A stretch of DNA of 64,000 nucleotides, from the NCBI GenBank assembly GCA_963831645.1, contig CAWHQZ010000017.1, positions 62,001-126,000 of the forward strand. Reading direction: 5' to 3'. Source of the stretch: CAWHQZ01 sp963831645. GTDB taxonomy: Bacteria > Pseudomonadota > Alphaproteobacteria > Rhizobiales > Aestuariivirgaceae. Position 1 is the first letter of the stretch; every line of letters starts with the position of its first letter. The translations under genes and the position numbers were made by a program. Under the pieces are notes generated by a model. The model had not been told where the DNA came from. It saw nothing but the letters and a program-made list of their open reading frames with translations, and did no database searches. This document shows, piece after piece, positions 10,783 to 19,413 of the stretch.

Positions 10783-10901
10783 CGTCATCCCCGCGCCAAG
10801 CGGGGATCCAATAGTGAGCCCGTGCGTAATGATCTCTACGACCCTCAACATGTGAGGATGCTGCGCCGCTCATTGGATCCCCGCTTGGCGCGAGGATGAC
10901 G
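10783..10901. repeat. Large imperfect inverted repeat between binding-protein and permease genes
   Basis: The left arm, 10783-10812, begins CGTCATCCCCGCGCC and ends GGGGATCCAAT. The right arm, 10872-10901, is its reverse complement over 30 bases with one mismatch. The loop is 59 bases. Each arm also contains its own short CCCCGC..GCGGGG hairpin. The element fills the 144-base gap between the solute-binding protein gene and the permease gene of one operon. Such elements are widespread intergenic repeats in alphaproteobacteria. Here it could fold in the mRNA and lower permease expression relative to the binding protein, by processing or attenuation; this role is inference. Confidence 0.85.
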
Positions 10902-10916
10902 AATTCAAGAAGTCGG

Positions 10917-12194
10917 TTACTTGAGCTTGCCGTCCTTCTTCGCGAGCTCGGTCATCTCGGCCTCGATGGCGGCCAGCGCATCGGGCGCCTTCTTTTCGCC
11001 GGCGACCGCGAGGCTCAATTCACGTCCGAGCACTTCGACGAGCTGCGGCGTGTAGGTGAACACCGGAAAGTTGTGGCTGGTCAGCAGCATCTGCTTCAGC
11101 GCCGGAGCATAGGGATACTTCGCCACCACCTCGGCGTCATCGAACACGTCCGTGCGCGTCGGTGATCCGCCCTGCAGCGCTCGCTTCTTGGCGATTTCCT
11201 TCAATTCCACCCATTTGATGAACTGCCAGGCCGCGTCCGGGTTGGGGCTCGACTTCGGAATGGCCCATCCCCAGGCTCCGTTGAGACTGCCGCCGCGATC
11301 GGCAGTCTGGCCCGGAACCGCCATGATCTCCACCTTGCCGGTAACCGCGGACTTGCTCGGATCGTCCACCGCCGGGCGGAAGAAATTGTAGGTTATGTAG
11401 CTGTAGGCTTTGCCCTGCGCCATCACGTTGAACGCTTCGTCGAAGGAGAAACTCGCTGAACCTACGGGGCCGTGCTCGTTGATGTTGGCCGCGTACTGTT
11501 CCAGCGCCTTGACGCCCGCCTCGGTATTGAGGGTCGGCTTCCAGTTTTCATCGTGATACTCGCCGCCGTTGGCGAACAGATAGTTCGACCATTCCATGGC
11601 GATCGGGTCGGGCCTCAGGCCCTGGTTCACCACCCCGTGCATGCCGTCTCTGGTGAAGAACTCGACCTGCTTGAGGTATTCCTCCCAGGTCTTCGGGGCA
11701 GCGAGATCCATGCCGTATTTCGCCTTGAAGTCGGCCTGGTTCTTCACGTCCTCGAGCAGATCCTTGCGGTACAGGAGCCCCATCGCATAGTTGTAGAAGG
11801 GCAGCATGTAGGTCACGCCGTCGACCTTGCCGACGAGGTCCAGGAGCTTGGGGATATAGACGGAGGTATCGATGCCGTCTGCCTTGATGCGGTCATCGAG
11901 GGGTTGCAGCCAGCCGGCCTTGGTGAATTCGCCGACCCAGTAGAAGTCGACGACGATCGCCGAGTAGCTGCCTTTTGGCGCCAGCAGCTGCGGCACCAGC
12001 TTGGTGTGCATCTCCGCGTAGTTCACGACCTCCAGGTTGACGTCGATACCGGTCGCGGCCTTGAACTCCGGCAGCAATGTCTTCACGTATTCGGTGTCGG
12101 GAACGCCTTCCATCAGGATGTTGATGGATTCCGCCCGTGCCTGGACGGCCAGGCCGGCGGCGATCGCCGACCCCAGCAGGATTTGTCTCAGCAT
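10917..12194 (-). CDS. Periplasmic sugar-binding protein (ABC family 1)
   Basis: This 425-residue protein is the extracellular solute-binding component of the importer. It has an N-terminal signal peptide (MLRQILLGSAIAAGLAVQARA, cleavage near residue 21) followed by INILMEGVPDTEYVKTLLPE. Internal landmarks of family-1 binding proteins include GVTYMLPFYNYAMGLLYRK and GWAIPKSSPNPDAAWQFIKW. It is intact. It lies 24 bases downstream of the MalG-like permease and is separated from the next permease by the inverted repeat. The ligand cannot be deduced; the MalK-type ATPase suggests a sugar, polyol or glycoside. Confidence 0.92.
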   Translation of the reverse strand: MLRQILLGSAIAAGLAVQARAESINILMEGVPDTEYVKTLLPEFKAATGIDVNLEVVNYAEMHTKLVPQLLAPKGSYSAIVVDFYWVGEFTKAGWLQPLDDRIKADGIDTSVYIPKLLDLVGKVDGVTYMLPFYNYAMGLLYRKDLLEDVKNQADFKAKYGMDLAAPKTWEEYLKQVEFFTRDGMHGVVNQGLRPDPIAMEWSNYLFANGGEYHDENWKPTLNTEAGVKALEQYAANINEHGPVGSASFSFDEAFNVMAQGKAYSYITYNFFRPAVDDPSKSAVTGKVEIMAVPGQTADRGGSLNGAWGWAIPKSSPNPDAAWQFIKWVELKEIAKKRALQGGSPTRTDVFDDAEVVAKYPYAPALKQMLLTSHNFPVFTYTPQLVEVLGRELSLAVAGEKKAPDALAAIEAEMTELAKKDGKLK

Positions 12195-12218
12195 TTTCTA
12201 CCTCCCATTTCGCACACG

Positions 12219-13031
12219 CTATTTGAGGGCTCCGAGGGAGAGCCCCTTGATCAGATGCTTGCGCAAAAAAGGCAAAAGCGCAAACACCGGCACGAGTGAA
12301 ACGATCGTCGCCGCCGCCAGCGGCGCAATCTCGACGCCGGCATGGGTTTCGAGGCCGGCCAGACCCACCGGCAGGGTCTGCGTGTCGGGCCCCGAAAGCA
12401 CGAGCGCGAACAGGAACTCGTTCCAGCTCAGGATGAAGCCGAGCAGCCCCGCGGCGAGAATTCCCGGCGCCGCCACCGGCACCGCAATCATGCGAAACGC
12501 CTGCCAGCGGCTTGCTCCATCGACGCGCGCGGCTTCCTCCAGCCGCATCACGTCTCCCCGGAAGAAGGAAACGAGCATCCACGACAGGAAGGGCAGGGCG
12601 ATGGTGAGGTGCGCGACGATGAGCGCCAGCCGGCTCTGCATCATCCCTGCCGCCAGGAAGAGGCCGAAGAGGGGCAGCACCAGGATGACCGGCGGCAGCA
12701 TCTGGCTTGCCAGGACACCCAGGCGGAGCGGGCCTCCTCCGGTTTCGAAGCGCGCGAAAGCGTAGGCCATGGCGGTCGCCAGCGGCAGCGATATGGCCGT
12801 GGCGGCGATCGCCACCAGGAGGCTGTTGGCGAACCAGGCAGCAAATCGATATTCGGCAAAGACCTCGACATAGTTCATGAAGCCGAAGGCGCCGATTTCC
12901 GGCGGTATCCTGTACGCGGTGAGCTTGTCGGTGAGGCTCACGCGCACGATCCACAGCAGCGGCAGCAGGATCGCCAGCGAGAACAGCGTCAGGATCAGGT
13001 GCGGGACCGTCGTGCGCAGAAGTTTTCTCAT
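12219..13031 (-). CDS. Sugar ABC transporter permease (MalG-like)
   Basis: This inner-membrane permease of about 270 residues starts at ATG 13031 (MRKLLRTTVPHLILTLF). It has six membrane segments and the EAA motif EEAARVDGASRWQAFRMI near the middle, and it ends LIKGLSLGALK, a C-terminus characteristic of MalG-type subunits. The start lies 7 bases after the stop of the SDR gene. It pairs with the MalF-like subunit at 9837-10772. Confidence 0.9.
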   Translation of the reverse strand: MRKLLRTTVPHLILTLFSLAILLPLLWIVRVSLTDKLTAYRIPPEIGAFGFMNYVEVFAEYRFAAWFANSLLVAIAATAISLPLATAMAYAFARFETGGGPLRLGVLASQMLPPVILVLPLFGLFLAAGMMQSRLALIVAHLTIALPFLSWMLVSFFRGDVMRLEEAARVDGASRWQAFRMIAVPVAAPGILAAGLLGFILSWNEFLFALVLSGPDTQTLPVGLAGLETHAGVEIAPLAAATIVSLVPVFALLPFLRKHLIKGLSLGALK

Positions 13032-13038
13032 GACTGGG

Positions 13039-13842
13039 CTAGTCCATGCGCACGCCACCGGTCACGTTCAACGCTTCTCCGGTCACGAAACCCGACAGAT
13101 CGGAAGCAAGATAGAGCACCGCGTTGGCCACGTCTTCCGGCTCCTCGATGCGGCCGAGCGGCGTCTGCGCCACGTAGTCCTCCAGCACCGTCGCGGGTGT
13201 CATGCCGCGCAGGTCCGCCTCCCACTCGAGCTCGCGCGCCTGCATGGCGGTGCGCACGAACCCGGGACAGACGCAATTGACGCGAATGCCGGCGCCGGCC
13301 ACTTCGCGCGCCAACCCTTGCGTAAATCCGATCACCGCGAACTTGCTCGCCGAATAGTGAGCGAGCCACGGTGCGCCGGACTTCCCGGCGAGCGAGGCGG
13401 TATTTACGATGACACCCTTTGCCCGCCGCTCCAGGAAGTGACGCACCGCAATCTGGTTGCAAAGAAAGACCCCGCGGGCGTTGACGTCGAAGTTGAAGTC
13501 CCAGTCCGCGTCGGTGAGATCGACCACCCGCTTCATCGTCGATACGCCGGCATTGGCGCACAGAATATCGTAGCCGCCGAACTCCTGCTCAACGGCGTGG
13601 AAACATCCCTCCACGCTCTGGCGCTTGCGCACGTCGACGGCGAAAGCCGCCGCACCGCGGCCGATTTCCTCGGCGAGCCGCGCCGCTCCCTCGATGTCCT
13701 GGTCTGCAATCGCGACCCGCGCGCCGGCCGTGGCCAGCTTGGCGCTGATGGCGGCGCCGATGCCCGCTGCCCCTCCGGTGACGATCGCCCGGCGCTGCCG
13801 GAGGTCGACCAATTCTGGGGCCGGGGTAGCGGACACATTCAT
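13039..13842 (-). CDS. SDR-family NAD(P)-dependent oxidoreductase, first gene of the transporter operon
   Basis: This is an intact classical SDR of 267 residues with TGGAAGIGAAISAKL at the cofactor site, CANAGVS, NTASLAG and catalytic YSASK, ending GFVTGEALNVTGGVRMD. It is the promoter-proximal gene of the eight-gene minus-strand run. The 70 bases between it and the asparaginase gene must hold the divergent promoters. Together with the SDR at the end of the operon it suggests two successive alcohol oxidations of the imported substrate, which is inference. Confidence 0.9.
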   Translation of the reverse strand: MNVSATPAPELVDLRQRRAIVTGGAAGIGAAISAKLATAGARVAIADQDIEGAARLAEEIGRGAAAFAVDVRKRQSVEGCFHAVEQEFGGYDILCANAGVSTMKRVVDLTDADWDFNFDVNARGVFLCNQIAVRHFLERRAKGVIVNTASLAGKSGAPWLAHYSASKFAVIGFTQGLAREVAGAGIRVNCVCPGFVRTAMQARELEWEADLRGMTPATVLEDYVAQTPLGRIEEPEDVANAVLYLASDLSGFVTGEALNVTGGVRMD

Positions 13843-13912
13843 CGCCGCTCACTATTCATGTACGGAGGTTCCAGGCAAGCGGTAAGCTGCCGCTCCCTCT
13901 CGAGTATGTGGC

Positions 13913-14908
13913 ATGTCAAATCCGGTGCTAGTGAAAGTTACGCGCGGCAACAGGGTCGAAAGCACCCACCGCGGCGCCTATGCCGTTCTCTCCTCCGAAG
14001 GGACGGTGATCGACGGCGCGGGAGATTTTGACGCCGCCGTCTTTCCGCGTTCCGCCATCAAGCCGCTGCAGGCAATTCCGCTGGTGGAAAGCGGCGCTGC
14101 CGACCGTTTTGGCTTTCTCGACGAGGAACTGGCGCTCGCCTGTGCATCCCACAACGGCGAGGCCGCCCATCTGCGAGTGCTGCGGTCGATGCTCGCCAAA
14201 GCCGGTCTCGCTGAAGATCAGCTGGAGTGTGGTGCTCATTGGCCCCACGACAAGGCCGCGTTGCGTGAGCTGATGCTTGGCGCCGTTGAGCCCCGGCCGG
14301 CCCATAATAATTGTTCCGGCAAGCACGCCGGCATGCTTGCGCTGGCGTTGGCGCTTGGCACGGAGCCAACGGGCTATATTGAGCCACGCCACGCCGTTCA
14401 GCGGATCATCGCAGGAACCCTGGCGGACCTTTGCGCTGTCGACATCGCAGCAGCACCGTGCGCGATCGATGGTTGTTCCGTGCCCACCTGGGCGATCCCG
14501 CTGCGAAATCTGGCACTGGCGTTCCAGCGCTTCGCTTCCGGTGCGACCCTGAGCGAAGTCCGCCGACAAGCCGCGCGGCGCATCGTTGCCGCGATCAGAC
14601 ACCATCCATTCATGGTGGCGGGGAGCGACCGCTTCTGCACGGAGCTCATGACGGCGGTGCCTCGGGCGCTCGTCAAGACGGGAGCCGAAGGAGTGTTCTG
14701 CGGCGCCGTCCCACATGCCGGGATCGGCTTCGCGCTCAAGTGCGACGACGGCGCAAGCCGGGCAGCAGAAGCGGCCGCCGCGGCGCTGCTGGCGCGCCTC
14801 GATGTCTGGTCGGCGGAAGAGCGCCGCTCGCTCGTTTCTTTCACCGAGGTCGAGCTTCGAAACTGGCGCAAGACTACGGTCGGCAAAATCGAGGCACTGC
14901 TGACCTGA
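13913..14908 (+). CDS. L-asparaginase II family (Rhizobium etli AnsA type)
   Basis: This is an intact 331-residue member of the asparaginase II family, unrelated to the classical E. coli enzymes. It hydrolyses L-asparagine to aspartate and ammonia. The family's catalytic Ser-x-x-Lys is S47-A-I-K50, and the zinc-site residues correspond to C134 and K137 in NNCSGKHAGM and C188 in DGCSVPTW. These match the R. etli residue pattern with an offset of one. ATG 13913 begins MSNPVLVKVTRGNRVE. It is transcribed divergently from the SDR-ABC operon and converges on the sensor kinase gene 125 bases away. Confidence 0.9.
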   Translation: MSNPVLVKVTRGNRVESTHRGAYAVLSSEGTVIDGAGDFDAAVFPRSAIKPLQAIPLVESGAADRFGFLDEELALACASHNGEAAHLRVLRSMLAKAGLAEDQLECGAHWPHDKAALRELMLGAVEPRPAHNNCSGKHAGMLALALALGTEPTGYIEPRHAVQRIIAGTLADLCAVDIAAAPCAIDGCSVPTWAIPLRNLALAFQRFASGATLSEVRRQAARRIVAAIRHHPFMVAGSDRFCTELMTAVPRALVKTGAEGVFCGAVPHAGIGFALKCDDGASRAAEAAAAALLARLDVWSAEERRSLVSFTEVELRNWRKTTVGKIEALLT

Positions 14909-15033
14909 GCAGTGTTGCGCCACTTCGCCAATACATGCAGGGATAGTCCAACCGACGGTATACCCCGGGAGCGGACGCCCAGCGTCTTACGTTGTGTGCC
15001 ACAACCGGACCAACCGATCCGTAGCAGCCATTG

Positions 15034-17357
15034 TCATGCAAACTCAATGGGCCGATTTGCACTGGGAATCGTGAACTGGAAATCAGTGCCATGCGGTGTG
15101 CTCTGCGAGGCCCAAAGTCGGCCACCGTGCGCCTCGATAATGCTTCGACAAATCGATAGCCCCATGCCCATGCCTGTAGGTTTGGTCGTGAACAGCGGAT
15201 CAAAGATGCGATTACGGATTGCCTCCTCGATTCCAGTGCCCAAATCCTTGATCGTGACCTGAATGCTGCCTTCGCCGTCGACCTTCGATCCGATCCGCAG
15301 GACGCGATGCCGGTCGGTGACAGAGCCCATGGCTTCCGCCCCGTTCATGATCAAATTCATGATGACCTGTTGCAGCTGGACGCGATCGCCCAATGCAAGC
15401 GGAAGATCCGCGGGCAAAATCGTCTGAACCGCCACCGAGCGGTTCCGCAGCGGGCTCGCCGCCAGCGCGAGGACCTCTCGGATCGCCTCGTTGATGTCGA
15501 GCTCAACGTATTCCGGCTTGTGATGTTTGAGCAGCGCCCGAATGCGAGTGACCACCTCGCCTGCGCGATTACCGTCCTTGATGATGCCTTCGAGCAAGTC
15601 CCTCGTTTCCTTGAGATTGGGCGGGGCCTGGGCCAACCATCGGCGCGCCGCATTTCCATGGGTGACGATCGCAGCGAGCGGTTGGTTGATTTCATGGGCG
15701 ATGGAAGCCGCGAGTTCGCCCATGGTCGTGAGCCGCGCCACTCGCGCGAGTTCTGTCTGCGCCTCCTGCGTGGCCTCAAACGACGTCTTGAGCGTCTGGC
15801 CGCCATGGCATTGAACAATTCCGCGAGGGCATCCAGCTCCTCCAATTGGCTACCTGGCACCCGTACGCTCAGGTCCCCGTGAGCCATCGTCCGCGTCGCC
15901 TGCGCCATGCGCCGGAGCGGCGCGGTCACCATCGACGCCAGGGCTGCAGCCAGCACGAGGGAGAGCACCAGCGCCAGGGCGAACAACATCGCGGAACGGC
16001 TGTTGGCTGTGCGCAAGCCCGCCAAATAGAACGCTTCAGGCATGGCCGTGATCAGAAGTCCAATGATGGCCGGCGCTGTCGTCGCGATATGCGGTCGCGT
16101 AGGTCAGCCACGTTTCCCGCGAGAGCGGCCTTGCCGTTACGTAATCGAACTGGAGCTCCGTCGATGGTGCAGACAGGCCCGACGGACCGGCGTGCCGCGC
16201 CAGAGCCGCAACCGCACTCTCCACCACCGGGTCGCCGACGGGAGCGGACGAGGCAATCACCTTGCCGGTTCCGTCAAGGATGAAGGCGCGACCCTCCGTG
16301 CCGACGGCCTGGCTTCGCAGCAGGAGACGAGAGTGTCTTCGCGCTGCGCGCCTGCCGGCAGCGGCGAACGCGCGAGGTAGTCATCCAGCCGGATACGCAT
16401 GTTCGCCGACATTGCCTGATGGAGCTTCGTCGCCAGCTTCGCTGCATCATCGTCTGCGCTCCGAAGGGCGACAATCGCCGTGGTGCCAATCATCACGAGC
16501 ACCAGTGCGATGAATGGCGTGAAGATGAAGATCCGGATTGGCAGGCCTTCCTGCCCCGCGTCAGCGCTGCCCCGCGTCTCGCCGCGGCCTGCTTCCCAGC
16601 TCCACTCGCTGCTCCCGATCGCGCGTTCTCTGACGTGTCCGGGGATCTCCGCCCAGAACCATCCGAACCGTCTGGCCAGCGGCAGGGCGGCCAGAAAGGC
16701 CACGGGCCCCATTGCCCAGGTGATCGACGTCGTGAAGAACAGCGCCGGCGTGATGCGGTGATACGAAATCCCTGAGGGGAACTGATCCGAACACACGTAC
16801 CCCCACAACACGGGTTCCAGCGTCATGAACAAGACGGCGGCTGCGAGATATCGCCGCCACGTCCTAGCCATCCGAAAGTCGGGATTCTTGCCAAAGAACT
16901 GGTGGGCAATCCAGAAACACGCGGGATTGATGAAATATCCGGGCAGCCAGGCGAGCAGGAATTCCGGAGGGACACCCTCAATCAAGTCCGACAACCCGTA
17001 CGCGAACGGAATAGTGATGAGCGCCGGGTAGCCCAGAAGGACGACGCTCAGCAGCACAACCAGATCCTTCAAGGACTCAAACGTCTGTGCGCCCGGTACC
17101 AACACGATGAATGATCCGATGTAGCCGGTCGCGATGATCAGCACGAACGTCAGCGGCACGCTCAGGAACGCCTTCACATTCCACGTCTGCCGCGCCCGGC
17201 CGAATCCCCAATGCTCCCCGATCCGGAATGTAAAGCCGCCGAATGCGCAGATAGCCAAGAGGAGGCCGACGATATAGGCGAATCGCCCCCATACCTCCAG
17301 CATCGGAAGGGGGATATTGCCAACGATTTCCTCAAGCCAGGAGATGACGGTCGTCAT
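15034..17357 (-). CDS. Polytopic membrane sensor histidine kinase, frameshifted
   Basis: Read as one gene of about 774 residues, this begins MTTVISWLEEIVGNIPLP with about six N-terminal membrane helices. A further helix (IFIFTPFIALVLVMIGTTAI), an extracytoplasmic cache-like region (about 300-430), another helix (AMLFALALVLSLVLAAALAS), a HAMP region, and the kinase core follow. The HisKA motif ASIAHEINQPLAAI carries the phospho-accepting His; the ATPase part has NLIMNGAEA, DLGTGI and GMGMGLSICRSI. Frameshifts lie near 16290, 16050 and 15800; all conserved blocks are intact after correction. No response regulator gene is adjacent. It lies 85 bases downstream of the cyclase-TPR gene on the same strand. 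Confidence 0.75.
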
Positions 17358-17442
17358 GATGGATCACGGGGCGCTGTGACGGATGCGCGACGCAGTTGTA
17401 CAAGAACGCGGCGAATTTGCCGGAAGCCAAAGTGGTTAGCTG

Positions 17443-19170
17443 TCATTCCCGCAATCCCGCCTTGCGCAAGCCGTCGAGCAGGTGGTTGAGCGCGCCGGTT
17501 CCGCATAGGGTTCTGCCGCAGCGACCAGCGCGATCTTGGCGTCGGGCCTAGCCTTCAGAAAGGCAGCTAGCTCCCGACGCGCCTCATCCGGCCGGCCAGC
17601 ATGTGCGTAGGCTGCCGCAAAGAAGGCGTAGTGCCAGACATGGAACGTCGACATGTTGCGCAGCGCAACGATGGCCTCGTCGTAGCGGTTCAAATGAAAG
17701 AGCGCGTTGAAGCGGACCTCCCAGAACCATGTCGGCGAAAAGGGATCGCGCTCCATCGCCGCCTCCAGGCTTTGCACCGCCTCGGCCAATCTGCCGATCC
17801 GGACCAGCCAGTTGGCGCGGTCGGCCGCGATGTACACGTCGTTCGGGTTGAGGCTCACGGCACGGTCAAAATGTATGCCCGCAGATCGAATTTCCGCTGA
17901 TGCATGGCGACGTAGCCCATCGCGTCGTGGCTCGCGGCATCGTGGTCATCGAGCGCCAGGGCCGTGCGCGCGCACGCATCGGCTCGCTGGAGTTTCTCAG
18001 GCTCTTGGTCCAGCCAATACTGGACGACCAGGGCCTGCGCCCGGAAGGCGTAGGCATGGATGTAACCGGGGTCCAACGCGATGGCACGAGCATAGAAAGT
18101 TTCAGCGCCGGCGAGATCGAAACAGGCGTCACGCTCCCGCCCCTGCAGGAAATAGTCGTAAGCTGCCAATTCCGGGGTTGGTTTCCGCTTGGCCAATTCG
18201 GTGCCACTGGCAGCCACGCGCCCTACCAGGGTGGCGGCGATGGTGCGCGCGATCTCGTCCTGGACGGTGAAGACATCCTGCAAGTCGCGATCGTAGCGTT
18301 CGGCCCACAGATGCGTTTCGGTCGCGGCGTTGATGAGCTGAGCCGTGAACTTCGGAGCCGCCCTCCGAAGCGGCGCACGCTGCCCTCGACGATGTAACGA
18401 ACGCCCAGTTTTCGCCGCACGGCGCCCATGTCGACCGCCGGGCCGCGAAACTGGAACGATGAGTTGCGGGCGATGACGAATAGCGAGCGGTAGCGCGATA
18501 GCTCTGTGATAATGTCTTCGGTGATTCCGTCGGAGAAATACTGCTGATCGGCATCATTGCTCATATTGGTGAACGGAAGGACTGCGATTGACGGCTTGGA
18601 CGGCGACGCGGCGCTGGTTGTGGCGTCAGAGGAGGATTTTACGTCGACCTCGATACGGAACATGCGGATCGGCTGGGCGATGTTCTTGACCTCACGTTCG
18701 CCCAGATCCTGAAGATTGAGGGCAATCTTGCCGCGGATCTCGTCGTTCACCTTGCCAGAAATACAGATACCGCCGGGCTCTGCCATCGCCTCCAGCCGCG
18801 CCGCGATGTTGACCCCATCGCCATAGAGATCTCCGTTCTCGATGACGATATCACCCAGATTGACGCCGATGCACAACACGATCCGCTGATCGTCCGGCGC
18901 CTCGACATTCGCCGCCATCATGTCCTCTTGCAGGCGGACCGCACATTCAACGGCATTGACCGCACTTGCAAACTCTACCAATACGCCGTCTCCCATAGTT
19001 TTCACGATGCGGCCGTGGTGGCGCCTGAGCAGTGGTTCGAGCACGTTCTTGCGACGGGATTTGAGGGCAGCCAGCGTACCGGCTTCGTCCGCCTCCATGA
19101 GGCGGCTGTATCCGACCACGTCGGCGGCGAGAATGGCCGCAAGTCGACGCGTGACTTGTTGTTCGGCCAT
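17443..19170 (-). CDS. Class III nucleotide cyclase with TolB-like and TPR domains, frameshifted
   Basis: The N-terminal catalytic domain shows AADVVGYSRLM (first metal Asp), VKTMGDGVLVEF (second metal Asp) and YGDGVNIAARLEAMAEPGG. The middle region PSIAVLPFTNMSNDADQQYF is the TolB/FlgO-like nucleotide-binding-protein domain often found in these proteins. The C-terminal third is TPR repeats (for example AIALDPGYIHAYAFRAQAL). Frameshifts near 18365, 17885 and 17500 split the gene. The corrected end, LLDGLRKAGLRE at TGA 17443, is the usual terminus for this large rhizobial family. It would make cAMP or another cyclic nucleotide, and the TPR part probably binds a partner. Confidence 0.82.
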
Positions 19171-19413
19171 GGGGTCAGATTGCTTTCTGAGAGCTACGGA
19201 TGGGATTGTATTGACGCCTTGCAGGGAAGTCTACCGAGCCGGATGTCCGGCAATGGGATGGTCCGGCCACGAGCCGCCCTGCCACCTCGGCGTTTGGCTG
19301 CAAGAGACCGGAAGCGGACGCCACAGAACTTGACCGATGCGTTGGCCAAGCATCGCAACCCTGGCACATGGCTCGAAGATGCCGATAGCCTTTCCGGGGT
19401 TACGGGAGCACGT

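Noticed and set aside
10783..10901. The inverted repeat as an insertion sequence or CRISPR unit
   Set aside because: The 59-base loop holds no transposase frame, there is only one copy in the window, and there are no regular spacers.
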